Positions 15,667-25,218 of a stretch of 64,000 bases of DNA are shown piece after piece. The stretch spans positions 1,384,501 through 1,448,500 of the forward strand of contig NZ_CP027792.1 of the NCBI RefSeq assembly GCF_003013695.1, written 5' to 3'. Position numbers and translations under genes: made by a program. The notes beneath the pieces were generated by a model that worked only from the letters and a program-made list of their open reading frames with translations, searched no databases and was not told the DNA's origin. Each line of letters starts with the position of its first letter. The first letter of the stretch is position 1. The stretch is from Pulveribacter suum (GTDB lineage: Bacteria > Pseudomonadota > Gammaproteobacteria > Burkholderiales > Burkholderiaceae_C).

Positions 15667-15969
15667 TCAGGCGGCGGCGGTGGCCAGGGCCTTGACCTTG
15701 GCGGACAGGCGGCTCTTGTCGCGAGCGGCCTTGTTCTTGTGGAAGATGCCCTTGTCGGCAATGGTGTCGAGCACGGACTGGGCCTTGGCGAACAACTCGG
15801 TCGCCTTGGTCTTGTCGCCGGCCAGCACGGCCTTCTCGACGTTCTTCACCGCGGTGCGGTACTTGGAGCGCAGCGAGGTGTTGGCTGCGTTCAGCTTGAC
15901 GCCCTGGCGGGCGCGCTTGCGGCCGGAGGCCAGGCGGGGGTTCTTCTTCTTGGGCTTGGCAGATGCCAT
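15667..15969 (-). CDS. rpsT: Small ribosomal subunit protein bS20
   Basis: 100 residues, very basic. '[22 protein letters not shown]' start, '[19 protein letters not shown]' and '[22 protein letters not shown]' are typical S20 helices. Binds 16S rRNA early in 30S assembly. Ends in a bidirectional terminator and has its own promoter (TATAAT at 16022-16017) with a leader of about 40 bases in which S20 may autoregulate, as known in enterobacteria (inference). Divergent from murJ. Confidence 0.97.
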   Translation of the reverse strand: MASAKPKKKNPRLASGRKRARQGVKLNAANTSLRSKYRTAVKNVEKAVLAGDKTKATELFAKAQSVLDTIADKGIFHKNKAARDKSRLSAKVKALATAAA

Positions 15970-16016
15970 GATATGTATTCCTTAAGTGTCTGTGGATGTT
16001 GCCAGCAAAGCCCGCC

Positions 16017-16043
16017 ATTATAGCGCAGCAGCCTTTTTTGCAG
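16017..16043 (-). promoter_or_regulatory. rpsT promoter
   Basis: Minus strand has a perfect -10 TATAAT at 16022-16017, with a weak -35-like CTGCAA at 16043-16038 (15-bp spacer). Transcription would start near 16010 and give a leader of about 40 bases. The site argues that murJ does not start upstream of it. Confidence 0.55.
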
Positions 16044-16075
16044 GCGCGCGGCGGCCGCCGCATACACTTCGCCAG

Positions 16076-17641
<1,566 letters not shown>

Positions 17642-17653
17642 CGGACAAACGCC

Positions 17654-18502
17654 ATGCCGCTTGACTATTCCGCCCCCACGCCGCTGCAGTACTTTGCGGC
17701 CCTGGTCTCGCTGGAGGACGGCCAGCCCCCGGCCCTGCTCGAAGCGGCGGCCTGCCTGGCGCAGGACGAGCATCCGCAGCTGGATGTACAGCAGGTGCTG
17801 GCCGACGTGGATGCGCTGCAGGCCCGCCTGGCCCGGCGCCTGGCGGCCGATGCCGGCGAGCTGCAGCGCCTGCGCTTGCTCAACCATTTCTTTTATGGCG
17901 AGCTGGGCTTTGCCGGCAACCCCAACGACTACTACGCGCCCGACAACAGCTATCTGCATGCCGTGCTGCGCACGCGCCGCGGCATTCCCGTCTCGCTGGC
18001 CGTGCTGTGGCTGGAGCTGGCCCAGGGCGTGGGCCTGAAGGCCGCCGGGGTGTCCTTCCCCGGGCATTTCCTGGTCAAGGTGCGGGTGCCGGGCGGCCAG
18101 GTGGTGCTGGACCCGCTCACCGGCGAGTCGCTGTCGCAGGAGGCGCTGGTCGAGCGCCTGCTGCCCCTGCGCGAGCAGCAGGGCCTGCAGGGCGAGGAGC
18201 CGCCGCTGGCGCTGTACTTGCAGCCGGCCTCGGCACGGGACATTTTGGTGCGCATGCTGCGCAACCTGCGCGAGATCCACCGCGCCGGCGGCGACGGCGC
18301 GCGGCTGCTGGCCGTGCAGGAGCGCCTGGTGCTGCTGCTGCCTGAAGCCTGGAGCGAGCGGCGCGACCGCGGCCTGGCGCACGCCGAGCTGGGCCATTCG
18401 GAGCAGGCCATGCAGGACCTGCAGGCCTATCTGGACAACGCCCGCGGCGCGGCAGACACCGGCGCCGTGGCCGAGCTGGTACGCGCGCTGCGCGGGCGTT
18501 AA
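17654..18502 (+). CDS. SirB1-type transglutaminase-like/TPR protein
   Basis: 282 residues, cytoplasmic. N-terminal SirB1 (transglutaminase-like) domain: 'LRLLNHFFYGELGFAGNPNDYYAPDNSYLHAVLRTRRGIPVSLAVLWLELAQ' and 'GVSFPGHFLVKV'. The C-terminal 70 residues, with 'AHAELGHSEQAMQDLQAYLDN', look like one or two TPR units. The classical Cys-His-Asp triad of transglutaminases is not evident: the segment before 'SLAVLW' has no Cys, so it is probably non-enzymatic. Follows murJ by 12 bases and likely shares its transcript. Function of SirB1 proteins is not established. Confidence 0.85.
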   Translation: MPLDYSAPTPLQYFAALVSLEDGQPPALLEAAACLAQDEHPQLDVQQVLADVDALQARLARRLAADAGELQRLRLLNHFFYGELGFAGNPNDYYAPDNSYLHAVLRTRRGIPVSLAVLWLELAQGVGLKAAGVSFPGHFLVKVRVPGGQVVLDPLTGESLSQEALVERLLPLREQQGLQGEEPPLALYLQPASARDILVRMLRNLREIHRAGGDGARLLAVQERLVLLLPEAWSERRDRGLAHAELGHSEQAMQDLQAYLDNARGAADTGAVAELVRALRGR

Positions 18503-18528
18503 GCTGAAACAGGGAAGAGGGCGCCCGC

Positions 18529-18921
18529 TCAGGTCGCCTTGACGGCCAGCACCGGGCAGTCCACGGTCAGCAGGATCTCCTGCGCCATGCTGCCCATCAG
18601 CAGCTTGCCCACGGGCGAGCGCTTGCGCAGGCCGATCACCAGCACCGACACCTGCAGCTGGGCCACCATCTCGTCGATTTCGTCAATCGCGCTCTTGCCG
18701 CGCACGAACTGCTTGAACTCCGCCTCGATCGGCAGCTTGGCCAGGCGCTCTTCCACGCGCTCGACCTCATAGCCGTTGACGATGCTGGGGTCCTCGCCGC
18801 GCCCGCCGGGGCCGGCGTTGACGACCACCAGGCGTTCGTTGCGCCGGGTGGCGATTTCAATGGCCTTGTCCAGCGCGGCTTGGCCTTCGGGGCGGGCAAC
18901 GTAGGCGACAAGAATGGTCAT
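18529..18921 (-). CDS. Universal stress protein (UspA family)
   Basis: 130 residues from the ATG at 18921; the frame continues upstream but homology starts at 'MTILVAYVARPEGQAALDKAIEIA'. Single Usp domain with the C-terminal nucleotide loop 'VIGLRKRSPVGKLLMGSMAQEILLTVDCPVLAVK', close to the G-x2-G-x9-G(S/T) ATP motif although the first glycine pair is altered to G-L-R-K-R. Cytoplasmic stress protein of undefined target. Converges on the SirB1-like gene. Confidence 0.9.
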   Translation of the reverse strand: MTILVAYVARPEGQAALDKAIEIATRRNERLVVVNAGPGGRGEDPSIVNGYEVERVEERLAKLPIEAEFKQFVRGKSAIDEIDEMVAQLQVSVLVIGLRKRSPVGKLLMGSMAQEILLTVDCPVLAVKAT

Positions 18922-19067
18922 GCAGAAGTCTCCGGTATCTGTGTACGAGTGAAGGAAAAAGCGGCGGGCGCCCTGCGCCCCGCAGGCAGGATAGCCCAAC
19001 GGCAGGCCCTTGGCGAGCACGCGCGTGGCGCAGCCGTTACAGGCGGCGCGGTACAGTCGATTGATAG

Positions 19068-19115
19068 GGAAAACGCCTGTAGGCCGCGCGGGACAAGCGC
19101 GAGCAGCTATCCTTA
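19068..19115 (-). repeat. Dispersed palindromic element, copy F
   Basis: Plus strand: GGGAAAACGCCTGTAGGCC, GCGCGGGA, CAAGCGCGAGCAGCTATCC. Keeps the CAAGCGC...AGCAGCTAT end and loses most of the other arm. Lies just downstream of the AI-2E-type permease gene. Confidence 0.65.
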
Positions 19116-19126
19116 CAGGAGCAGCT

Positions 19127-20248
19127 TCAGACCAGCCGCGCGGCCTGCAGCTCCTTCTTGAGGTAGGCATAGAACAGTGGCGCCGCCACCAGCCCGGCCG
19201 GGCCGAACACCGCCTCGGCCACGAACATCACCGACAGCAGCTCCCATACGCCCATGTGCGTGCGCTGGCCCACCACCTTGGCGTTGATCACGTACTCGGC
19301 CTTGTGGATCAGGATCAGAAAGCCCAGGCAGGCCACGGCCGCCGCCGGCGACACCGACAGGCCCACCAGCGTGATCACTGCGTTGCACAGCAGGTTGCCC
19401 ACGATGGGCACCAGCCCGGCCAGGAAAGTGAGCGTGATCAGCGCCGGCGTGTAGGGCAGCCGCAAATCCCACAGCGGCAGCACCGCCAGCAGGAAGATGG
19501 CCGTGAGCAGGGTGTTGAACGAGGCGATCCAGAACTGCGCGGCAACGATCTGGCGAAAGGCGTCGCCCATGCGCGCCACGCGCAGCGTCAGCTCCTGCGC
19601 CAGCGGGCCGTGGGCCCGGCCGCGCGCGCGCACGGCGGCCAGCGCGCCGATCAGCAGGCCCACGTAGGCATACAGCACGCCGGCAAGCCACACGCGCCCG
19701 GCCAGCGCCAGCGTGCCGGCCTTGGCGCCCAGATAGGCGGCAAGCGCGCGCTGGATCTCGGCGGCGCCCTCGGGCAGCTGCGCGGCGATGTCCGGCGGCA
19801 GCTTCAGGCGCAGCTCCAGCACCGTGCGGGCCAGAAAGTCCAGCAGCTCGCGGTATTGCGCCGGCGCGGCCAGAAAGTAGCTGCGCGAATGCGACAGCGC
19901 CAGCACCAGCAGCAGCAGCGGCGACAGCATGACCAGCGCGGCTGCCAGGCTGCCGGCGTAGCTGCCGCGGCGCATCCAGATCAGCCGCGCCGCCAGCCAG
20001 CGCGTGAGCAGGAAGCCCAGGCACACCGTCAGCAGCCCCGGCAGCATGCCGTGCAGCATCACCAGCAGCAGCGTGGCGGCCATCAGCAGGTAGCTAGCGA
20101 TCTGCACGCCGCGTGAGGGCGGCTTGCGCGGGTGGCTGCCGGCGCTGGCAGAAGGCCGCTCGCGGTAGGCCGGCGGCGTGGGGGTGTCATCCAGCGCCAC
20201 CAGCCCTCCTGGGGCCGGGTCGCTGGGCGGGCGTGGCCCGTCGGTCAT
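19127..20248 (-). CDS. AI-2E family transporter (PerM-type permease)
   Basis: 373 residues. A 48-residue hydrophilic, proline-rich N terminus, then paired helices (51-90, 100-120), a long soluble loop (about 125-190) and a C-terminal helix cluster (195-355) containing 'ITLTFLAGLVPIVGNLLCNAVITLVGLSVSP' and 'VFGPAGLVAAPLFYAYLKKEL'. This is the AI-2E/PerM permease fold; members are linked to small-molecule or Na+/H+ export, and autoinducer-2 transport has been shown for only a few. It starts 27 bases after purM and probably shares its transcript. Confidence 0.85.
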   Translation of the reverse strand: MTDGPRPPSDPAPGGLVALDDTPTPPAYRERPSASAGSHPRKPPSRGVQIASYLLMAATLLLVMLHGMLPGLLTVCLGFLLTRWLAARLIWMRRGSYAGSLAAALVMLSPLLLLVLALSHSRSYFLAAPAQYRELLDFLARTVLELRLKLPPDIAAQLPEGAAEIQRALAAYLGAKAGTLALAGRVWLAGVLYAYVGLLIGALAAVRARGRAHGPLAQELTLRVARMGDAFRQIVAAQFWIASFNTLLTAIFLLAVLPLWDLRLPYTPALITLTFLAGLVPIVGNLLCNAVITLVGLSVSPAAAVACLGFLILIHKAEYVINAKVVGQRTHMGVWELLSVMFVAEAVFGPAGLVAAPLFYAYLKKELQAARLV

Positions 20249-20275
20249 ATAGGCGGAAGACGCGCGGTTACGGGG

Positions 20276-21340
20276 TCAGGCCACGGCCACGGCCGGGCCG
20301 TCGCCGCGCTCGGCGATGCGCCCGATGACGTGCACCGTCTCGCCCTGGGCGGCCAGCGCGGCGCGCACGGCGTCGGCCGCCGAAGCGGCCACCACCAGCA
20401 CCATGCCGATGCCGTTGTTGAAGGTGCGGTTCATCTCGATGTCGTCGATGCCGGCCGTCTGCTGCAGCCAGGCGAACAGCTGGCTTTGCGGCCAGCTGCC
20501 GGCCTGCAGGTGCGCGGCCAGTCCCTGGGGCAGCACCCGCGGGATGTTCTCCAGCAGGCCGCCGCCGGTGATGTGGGCCAGCGCCTTGATGCCTGCGCTG
20601 CCGTTCTCGCCGTGCGGATGGGCAGCCAGGGCGGCCAGCACGCTTTTGACGTACAGGCGCGTGGGCGCCATGACGGCTTCGCGAAAGGGCTTGCCGTCCA
20701 GCGTCTCGGGCAGGCTGCCTGCGGCGCGCTCGATGCACTTGCGCACCAGCGAAAAGCCGTTGGAATGCACGCCGCTGGACGCCAGGCCCAGCACCACGTC
20801 GCCGGCCTGCACGGCCGCGCCATTGAGAATCTTGGCCTTTTCGACCACGCCCACGGCAAAGCCGGCCAGGTCGTACTCGCCTTCGGGGTACATGCCCGGC
20901 ATCTCGGCCGTCTCGCCGCCGATCAGCGCGCAGCCCGACAGCTCGCAGCCGCGGGCAATGCCGCCCACCACGGCGGCTGCCGTGTCCACATCCAGCCTGC
21001 CGCAGGCGAAATAGTCCAGAAAGAACAGCGGCTCGGCGCCCTGCACCAGCACGTCGTTCACGCTCATGGCCACCAGGTCGATGCCCACGGTGTCGTGCAT
21101 GTTCCACTCGAAGGCCAGCTTGAGCTTGGTGCCCACGCCGTCGGTGCCGGAGACCAGCACCGGCTCGGCGTAGCGCTTGGGCACCTCAAACAGTGCGCCA
21201 AAGCCGCCGATGCCCGCCATCACGCCTTCGCGCAGCGTCTTCTTGGCCAGCGGCTTGATGCGCTCGACCAGCGCGTCGCCCGCGTCGATGTCAACGCCGG
21301 CGTCCTTGTAGGAGATGGGGGTGGAAGTGGTGGTGCTCAT
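20276..21340 (-). CDS. purM: Phosphoribosylformylglycinamidine cyclo-ligase (AIR synthetase)
   Basis: 354 residues. Fifth step of purine synthesis: FGAM plus ATP to AIR. '[27 protein letters not shown]' N terminus, '[15 protein letters not shown]', '[17 protein letters not shown]', '[15 protein letters not shown]', '[12 protein letters not shown]' and '[19 protein letters not shown]' are all PurM motifs. Divergent from hda across 210 bases that hold a perfect dyad. This purM/hda arrangement is usual in Burkholderiales. Confidence 0.97.
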   Translation of the reverse strand: MSTTTSTPISYKDAGVDIDAGDALVERIKPLAKKTLREGVMAGIGGFGALFEVPKRYAEPVLVSGTDGVGTKLKLAFEWNMHDTVGIDLVAMSVNDVLVQGAEPLFFLDYFACGRLDVDTAAAVVGGIARGCELSGCALIGGETAEMPGMYPEGEYDLAGFAVGVVEKAKILNGAAVQAGDVVLGLASSGVHSNGFSLVRKCIERAAGSLPETLDGKPFREAVMAPTRLYVKSVLAALAAHPHGENGSAGIKALAHITGGGLLENIPRVLPQGLAAHLQAGSWPQSQLFAWLQQTAGIDDIEMNRTFNNGIGMVLVVAASAADAVRAALAAQGETVHVIGRIAERGDGPAVAVA

Positions 21341-21398
21341 GGGGGCAAAAGAGGAAATCCTGCGGGGTGCAGCGGCGCGGCGCGGGCCGCAAACGGCA

Positions 21399-21420
21399 GA
21401 TTTTAAGGGGGCTTAAAATC
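21399..21420. promoter_or_regulatory. Perfect dyad with back-to-back -10 boxes between purM and hda
   Basis: GATTTTAAG (21399-21407), four G, CTTAAAATC (21412-21420). Each arm contains TAAAAT read outward, so each can serve as a -10 box: plus strand toward hda, minus strand toward purM. It could instead be an operator for a dimeric regulator. No -35 hexamer is obvious for either direction. Confidence 0.45.
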
Positions 21421-21550
21421 CCCCGGTTACACCTTGCCGCCGGCCACGCCCCGCGTGCCCCCGGGGGCACCGCCGTGCGGCACGGCCCACCGCCCCTGAG
21501 CGCGCCATGCACCACCACCTCACACGCACGCACTTGCCCTGCGCGTTTCA

Positions 21551-22249
21551 ATGACGATGAAGCAGCTTGCGCTGGACATTGGCCTGGCCAGTGGCCCGAC
21601 GCTGGAGAATTTCCATGCCGGCAGCAATGCCCAGGCGCTGCAGCACCTGCGCCTGGCCGTGGGCGAGGCCGGTGCGCCGCGCTCGCCCGTGCCCACCTAC
21701 CTGTGGGGCGAGGCCGGCACCGGCAAGTCGCACCTGCTGCGCGCGGTGTACGAGGGGCTGCGTGCCCAGGGCGCGCGCGCCGGCTGGCTGGACCCGTCCA
21801 TGCGCTGGCCCACCGCCTTTGACGACCGCTGGAGCGCCGTGCTGCTGCATGACGTGCACCGCTACAGCGAAGCGCAGCAGGCCGCGGCCTTCAATTGGTT
21901 CATCAACGCCATCGACCCGGCCGTGGGCTCGCCGCGCTGGGTGCTCGCCTGCGGCGAGATGCCCCCGGCCGACCTGCCGCTGCGCGACGACCTGCGCACG
22001 CGCCTGGCCTGGGGCCACGTGTTTCAGCTGCAGCCGCTGGCCGAGGACGGCCGCCGCGCCGTGCTGCGCCGCCAGGCGCACGAGCGCGGCCTGGTGCTGA
22101 CGGACGATGTGGTGGATTACATGCTCAGCCACTTCTCGCGCGACCTGGGCAGCCTGTCGCAGCTGCTGGACCGGCTGGACGGCTACGCGCTGCGCACCCA
22201 GCGCGCCGTCACCATCCCGCTGCTCAAGACCATGCTGCAGGGCGAGTGA
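21551..22249 (+). CDS. hda: DnaA regulatory inactivator Hda
   Basis: 232 residues. N-terminal sliding-clamp-binding motif QLALDIG (residues 5-11) followed by one AAA+ domain with Walker A 'WGEAGTGKSHLLRAVY', Walker B-like 'SAVLLHDVHRY' and sensor-type 'LPLRDDLRTRLAWGHVFQL'. With the DNA-bound clamp Hda stimulates ATP hydrolysis by DnaA and prevents re-initiation. No DnaA-type DNA-binding domain IV is present, which separates it from DnaA. Met3 (21557) is an alternative start. First gene of a likely operon with HAD, pcnB and folK. Confidence 0.92.
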   Translation: MTMKQLALDIGLASGPTLENFHAGSNAQALQHLRLAVGEAGAPRSPVPTYLWGEAGTGKSHLLRAVYEGLRAQGARAGWLDPSMRWPTAFDDRWSAVLLHDVHRYSEAQQAAAFNWFINAIDPAVGSPRWVLACGEMPPADLPLRDDLRTRLAWGHVFQLQPLAEDGRRAVLRRQAHERGLVLTDDVVDYMLSHFSRDLGSLSQLLDRLDGYALRTQRAVTIPLLKTMLQGE

Positions 22250-22285
22250 GCCCGCGGCCCGACCTTTGCGTTTTTGCCTTCTTCC

Positions 22286-22996
22286 ATGCCACCTGACACC
22301 CCACCGCAGCGCCCGCGCCTGGCCCTGTTCGACCTGGACCACACGCTGCTGCCGCTCGACTCGGACTACGAGTGGGGCGAGTTCACCATCCGCCTAGGCT
22401 GGTGCGACCGCACCGAGTTCGGCCGGCGCAACCAGGCCTTCTACGACGACTACGTGGCCGGGCGGCTGGACGTGCACGACTACGTGCGCTTTGCCACCCA
22501 GGCCGTGTGCGAGCGCGGCGAGGCCGCCGCCCAGGCCGCGCACGCGCAGTTCATGCGCGAGGTGATCGCCCCGGCCATCCGCGCCGAGGCGCTGGCGCTG
22601 CTGCAAAGCCACCGCGATGCCGGCGACGAGGTGGTCATCATCACTGCCACCAACGAGTTCGTGACCCGCCCCATCGCCCAGGCGCTGGGCGTGCAGCACC
22701 TGCTGGCCGTCGAGCTGGAGCGCGGCGGCGCACACGGCTGGTACACCGGCGCCATCCGCGGCACGCCCTCCATGCGCGAAGGCAAGGTGCAGCGCATGCA
22801 GGAGTGGCTGGCCGCGCGCGGCCAGGGCTGGGCCGACGTGCAGAGCACCTTCTACAGCGACTCCATGAACGACGTGCCCCTGCTGGAGCGCGTGGACCAC
22901 CCCGTCGCCACCAACCCCGACGCCCGCCTGCGCGCGCTGGCCGCCGAGCGCGGCTGGCGCATCCTGGACCTTTTCGCCCCCACTCCCACACCATGA
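22286..22996 (+). CDS. HAD-IB family hydrolase (SerB-like phosphatase)
   Basis: 236 residues from the ATG at 22286 (a TTG four codons earlier is possible). All four HAD motifs are seen: 'LALFDLDHTLLPLDSD' with the nucleophile and acid Asp, 'VVIITATNEF', the Lys in 'MREGKVQRM', and 'YSDSMNDVPLLE'. C1-type helical cap between motifs I and II. Probably a phosphomonoesterase; substrate is not predictable, though HAD-IB members between hda and pcnB are regular in this lineage. Stop overlaps the pcnB start (ATGA). Confidence 0.88.
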   Translation: MPPDTPPQRPRLALFDLDHTLLPLDSDYEWGEFTIRLGWCDRTEFGRRNQAFYDDYVAGRLDVHDYVRFATQAVCERGEAAAQAAHAQFMREVIAPAIRAEALALLQSHRDAGDEVVIITATNEFVTRPIAQALGVQHLLAVELERGGAHGWYTGAIRGTPSMREGKVQRMQEWLAARGQGWADVQSTFYSDSMNDVPLLERVDHPVATNPDARLRALAAERGWRILDLFAPTPTP

Positions 22997-24618
22997 TCAA
23001 GACCTTCATCGACAAGCTGCTGGGCAAGAAGGACGGCGCCGCGGGCGCCCGCGCGCCGGCCGCCAAGAACCGCTTCGGCAAGCGCGAGGAAGTGCCCGCC
23101 AGCGTGCATGGCATCGACCCGCAGCTGGTGGACCGCCGTGCCTACGACGTGGTGCGCACGCTGCAGGAGGCGGGGCACGAGGCCTACATCGTCGGCGGCG
23201 CCGTGCGCGACCTGCTGCTGGGCCTGAAACCCAAGGACTTCGATGTGGCCACCAACGCCACGCCCGAGCAGGTCAAGGCGCTGTTCCGGCGCGCGTTCAT
23301 CATCGGCAAGCGCTTTCGCATCGTGCACGTGGTGTATGGCCGCGGGCGCGAGAACGAGGTGATCGAGGTCTCCACCTTCCGCGCCTACCTGGACAACACC
23401 GCCGCCGAGCAGGTCAAGGGCAACGAGAAGACCAGCAAGGCCCAGCTGGCCGGCATGCAGCACGCCGTGGACGCCAGCGGCCGCGTGCTGCGCGACAACG
23501 TCTGGGGCCCGCAGGAGGAAGACGCCGCGCGGCGCGACTTCACCGTCAACGCCATGTACTACGACCCCGAGACGCAGGTCGTGGTGGACTACCACAAGGG
23601 CATCCAGGACGCGCAAAAGCGCGTGCTGCGCATGATCGGCGACCCGGCCGCGCGCTACCGCGAAGACCCGGTGCGCATCATCCGCGCCGTGCGCTTCGCG
23701 GCCAAGCTCAGCCACCTGGGCTTCGGCCTGGAGCCGCGCACGGCCAAGCCGCTGGTGGCCAGCGAGCACCTGCTGCAGGACGTGCCGCAAAGCCGCCTGT
23801 TCGACGAAATGCTCAAGTTGCTGCAGACCGGCCACGCGCTGGCCACCGTCGAGCAGCTGAAGAAGCTGGGTCTGGCGCGCGGCATCTACCCACTGCTGGA
23901 CGTGGTGGTCGAGCGCGCCGAGGTGCCGCTGGTGCACGCTGCGCTGCAAGACACCGACCGCCGCGTGGCCGAAGGCAAGGCCGTGGCGCCCAGCTTTTTG
24001 CTGGCCTGCGTGCTGTGGCAGGACGTGCAAGCCGGCTGGAAGCAGCGCCTGGCGGCGGGCGAGCACGCCTTCCCCGCGCTGCAAGAAGCCATCGACGCCG
24101 TGTTCGAGCAGCGCATCGGCGACGTGTCCGGGCGCGGCAAGCTGGCCGCGGACATGCGCGAGATCTGGGTCATGCAGCCGCGCTTTGACCGGCGCACCGG
24201 CAACACGCCGTTCGGCATGGTGTCGCACATCCGCTTTCGCGCCGGCTTTGACTTCCTGCGCCTGCGCGCCGAGGTGGAGGAGGTGGGCGACGGGCTGGTG
24301 GAGTGGTGGCAGGAGTTCTCCCTCACCGACGACGCGCGCCGCCACGACATGCTGGCCCAGGTGCGCGAGGAAATGCGCCAGCAGCAGCGCAGCCAGCCAA
24401 AGAAGGCCGCGCCGCCCGCCCGCCGCGTGCCCGCTGCAGCCCAGGCGGACGGCGAGGGGGAGGGCGACGTGGACGTCGCCGCGCACGAGCAGCACGGCGC
24501 CGCCCCGGCCGAGGGCGACGGCCCGGCCAAGAAGCGCCGCCGCCGCCGGCGCAAGAGTGCCGGCAGCGGCGAAGGCGGCAGCGGCGAAGGCGGCAGCGGC
24601 GAAGGCGCCGCCGAGTGA
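22993..24618 (+). CDS. pcnB: Poly(A) polymerase I
   Basis: 541 residues. Class II nucleotidyltransferase: 'EAYIVGGAVRDLLLGLKPKDFDVATNATPEQVK' holds the GG..RD and DxD catalytic motifs, 'RDFTVNAMYYDPETQ' and 'GDPAARYREDPVRIIRAVRFAAKL' the RNA-binding neck. Adds 3' poly(A) tails that promote RNA decay. The tail from about residue 445 is low complexity: proline/alanine and acidic stretches, KKRRRRRRK (about 516-524) and three GSGEG units. Start overlaps the HAD stop; stop overlaps the folK GTG. Confidence 0.95.
   Translation: MIKTFIDKLLGKKDGAAGARAPAAKNRFGKREEVPASVHGIDPQLVDRRAYDVVRTLQEAGHEAYIVGGAVRDLLLGLKPKDFDVATNATPEQVKALFRRAFIIGKRFRIVHVVYGRGRENEVIEVSTFRAYLDNTAAEQVKGNEKTSKAQLAGMQHAVDASGRVLRDNVWGPQEEDAARRDFTVNAMYYDPETQVVVDYHKGIQDAQKRVLRMIGDPAARYREDPVRIIRAVRFAAKLSHLGFGLEPRTAKPLVASEHLLQDVPQSRLFDEMLKLLQTGHALATVEQLKKLGLARGIYPLLDVVVERAEVPLVHAALQDTDRRVAEGKAVAPSFLLACVLWQDVQAGWKQRLAAGEHAFPALQEAIDAVFEQRIGDVSGRGKLAADMREIWVMQPRFDRRTGNTPFGMVSHIRFRAGFDFLRLRAEVEEVGDGLVEWWQEFSLTDDARRHDMLAQVREEMRQQQRSQPKKAAPPARRVPAAAQADGEGEGDVDVAAHEQHGAAPAEGDGPAKKRRRRRRKSAGSGEGGSGEGGSGEGAAE
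24562..24606 (+). repeat. 15-bp tandem repeat at the pcnB 3' end
   Basis: GGCAGCGGCGAAGGC three times in a row without mismatch, coding GSGEG x3 just before the PcnB C terminus. A likely slippage site with a copy number that can vary without changing the frame. Confidence 0.93.
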
Positions 24619-25115
24619 GCTGCGCCGGCGTGCAGGCCTGGATCGGCCTGGGGGCCAATCTGGGCGATGCACGCGCCGCGCTGCGCCACGCCCTGCAGCG
24701 CATGGCCGGGCTGCCCGGCACGCGCGTGCTGCAGGTCTCGTCGCTGTACCGCAGCGCGCCCGTGGGTGCCGACGGGCCGGATTATCTGAACGCCGTGGCC
24801 AGCGTGCAGACCACGCTGCCAGCGCCGCAGCTGTTGCAGGCGCTGCAGCAGATCGAGCTGGAGGCCGGCCGCCAGCGCCCCTATCTGAACGCCCCGCGCA
24901 CGCTGGACCTGGACGTGCTGCTGTACGGCGACGAGCGCCACGGCACGCCGCTGCTCACCGTGCCCCACCCGCGCATGGCCGAGCGCGCTTTCGTGCTGCT
25001 GCCGCTGGCCGAGCTGGCGCCGGAAAAAACAACGGCCGCCCAGTTGGCGGCCGTATCGCACCAGCGCATCGAACGCGTGGCACATGCGTCGGAGTGGCTG
25101 CAAGACAAGCCTTGA
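24615..25115 (+). CDS. folK: 2-amino-4-hydroxy-6-hydroxymethyldihydropteridine pyrophosphokinase
   Basis: 166 residues from a GTG that overlaps the pcnB stop (GTGA); no in-frame ATG lies closer to the conserved start 'AWIGLGANLGDARAALRHAL'. 'SSLYRSAPVGADGPDYLNAV' and 'LEAGRQRPYLNAPRTLDLDVLLYG' carry the HPPK signature with the two Mg-binding Asp residues (D-L-D). Transfers pyrophosphate from ATP to the pterin in folate synthesis. Fourth gene of hda-HAD-pcnB-folK. A repeat element follows the stop at once. Confidence 0.93.
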   Translation: MSCAGVQAWIGLGANLGDARAALRHALQRMAGLPGTRVLQVSSLYRSAPVGADGPDYLNAVASVQTTLPAPQLLQALQQIELEAGRQRPYLNAPRTLDLDVLLYGDERHGTPLLTVPHPRMAERAFVLLPLAELAPEKTTAAQLAAVSHQRIERVAHASEWLQDKP

Positions 25116-25117
25116 AG

Positions 25118-25218
25118 TACTCCTGAAATCATAGCTGTCAGCGCTTGCTCCGGCCCACTTTGCAGGTCAAACGATCCGCAAAGCCGCGCCAGCCAAGCGC
25201 CAGCAGCTATGGTTTTTA
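25118..25218. repeat. Dispersed palindromic element, copy G (two facing half-elements)
   Basis: Left part reads TCCTGAAATCATAGCTGTCA then GCGCTTGCTCCGGCC; right part reads CCAAGCGCCAGCAGCTATGG then TTTTTATC. The two face each other, so the unit can fold into one large imperfect hairpin between the convergent folK and Bug-protein genes. Probably serves as terminator there. Confidence 0.8.

Noticed and set aside
15986..16075. ATG start for murJ 30 codons upstream
   Set aside because: The extension overlaps the rpsT promoter and has no MurJ-like residues; the GTG at 16076 precedes the conserved N terminus.
22852..24672. 606-codon minus-strand frame opposite pcnB
   Set aside because: Low-complexity antisense translation; pcnB has its catalytic motifs on the plus strand.
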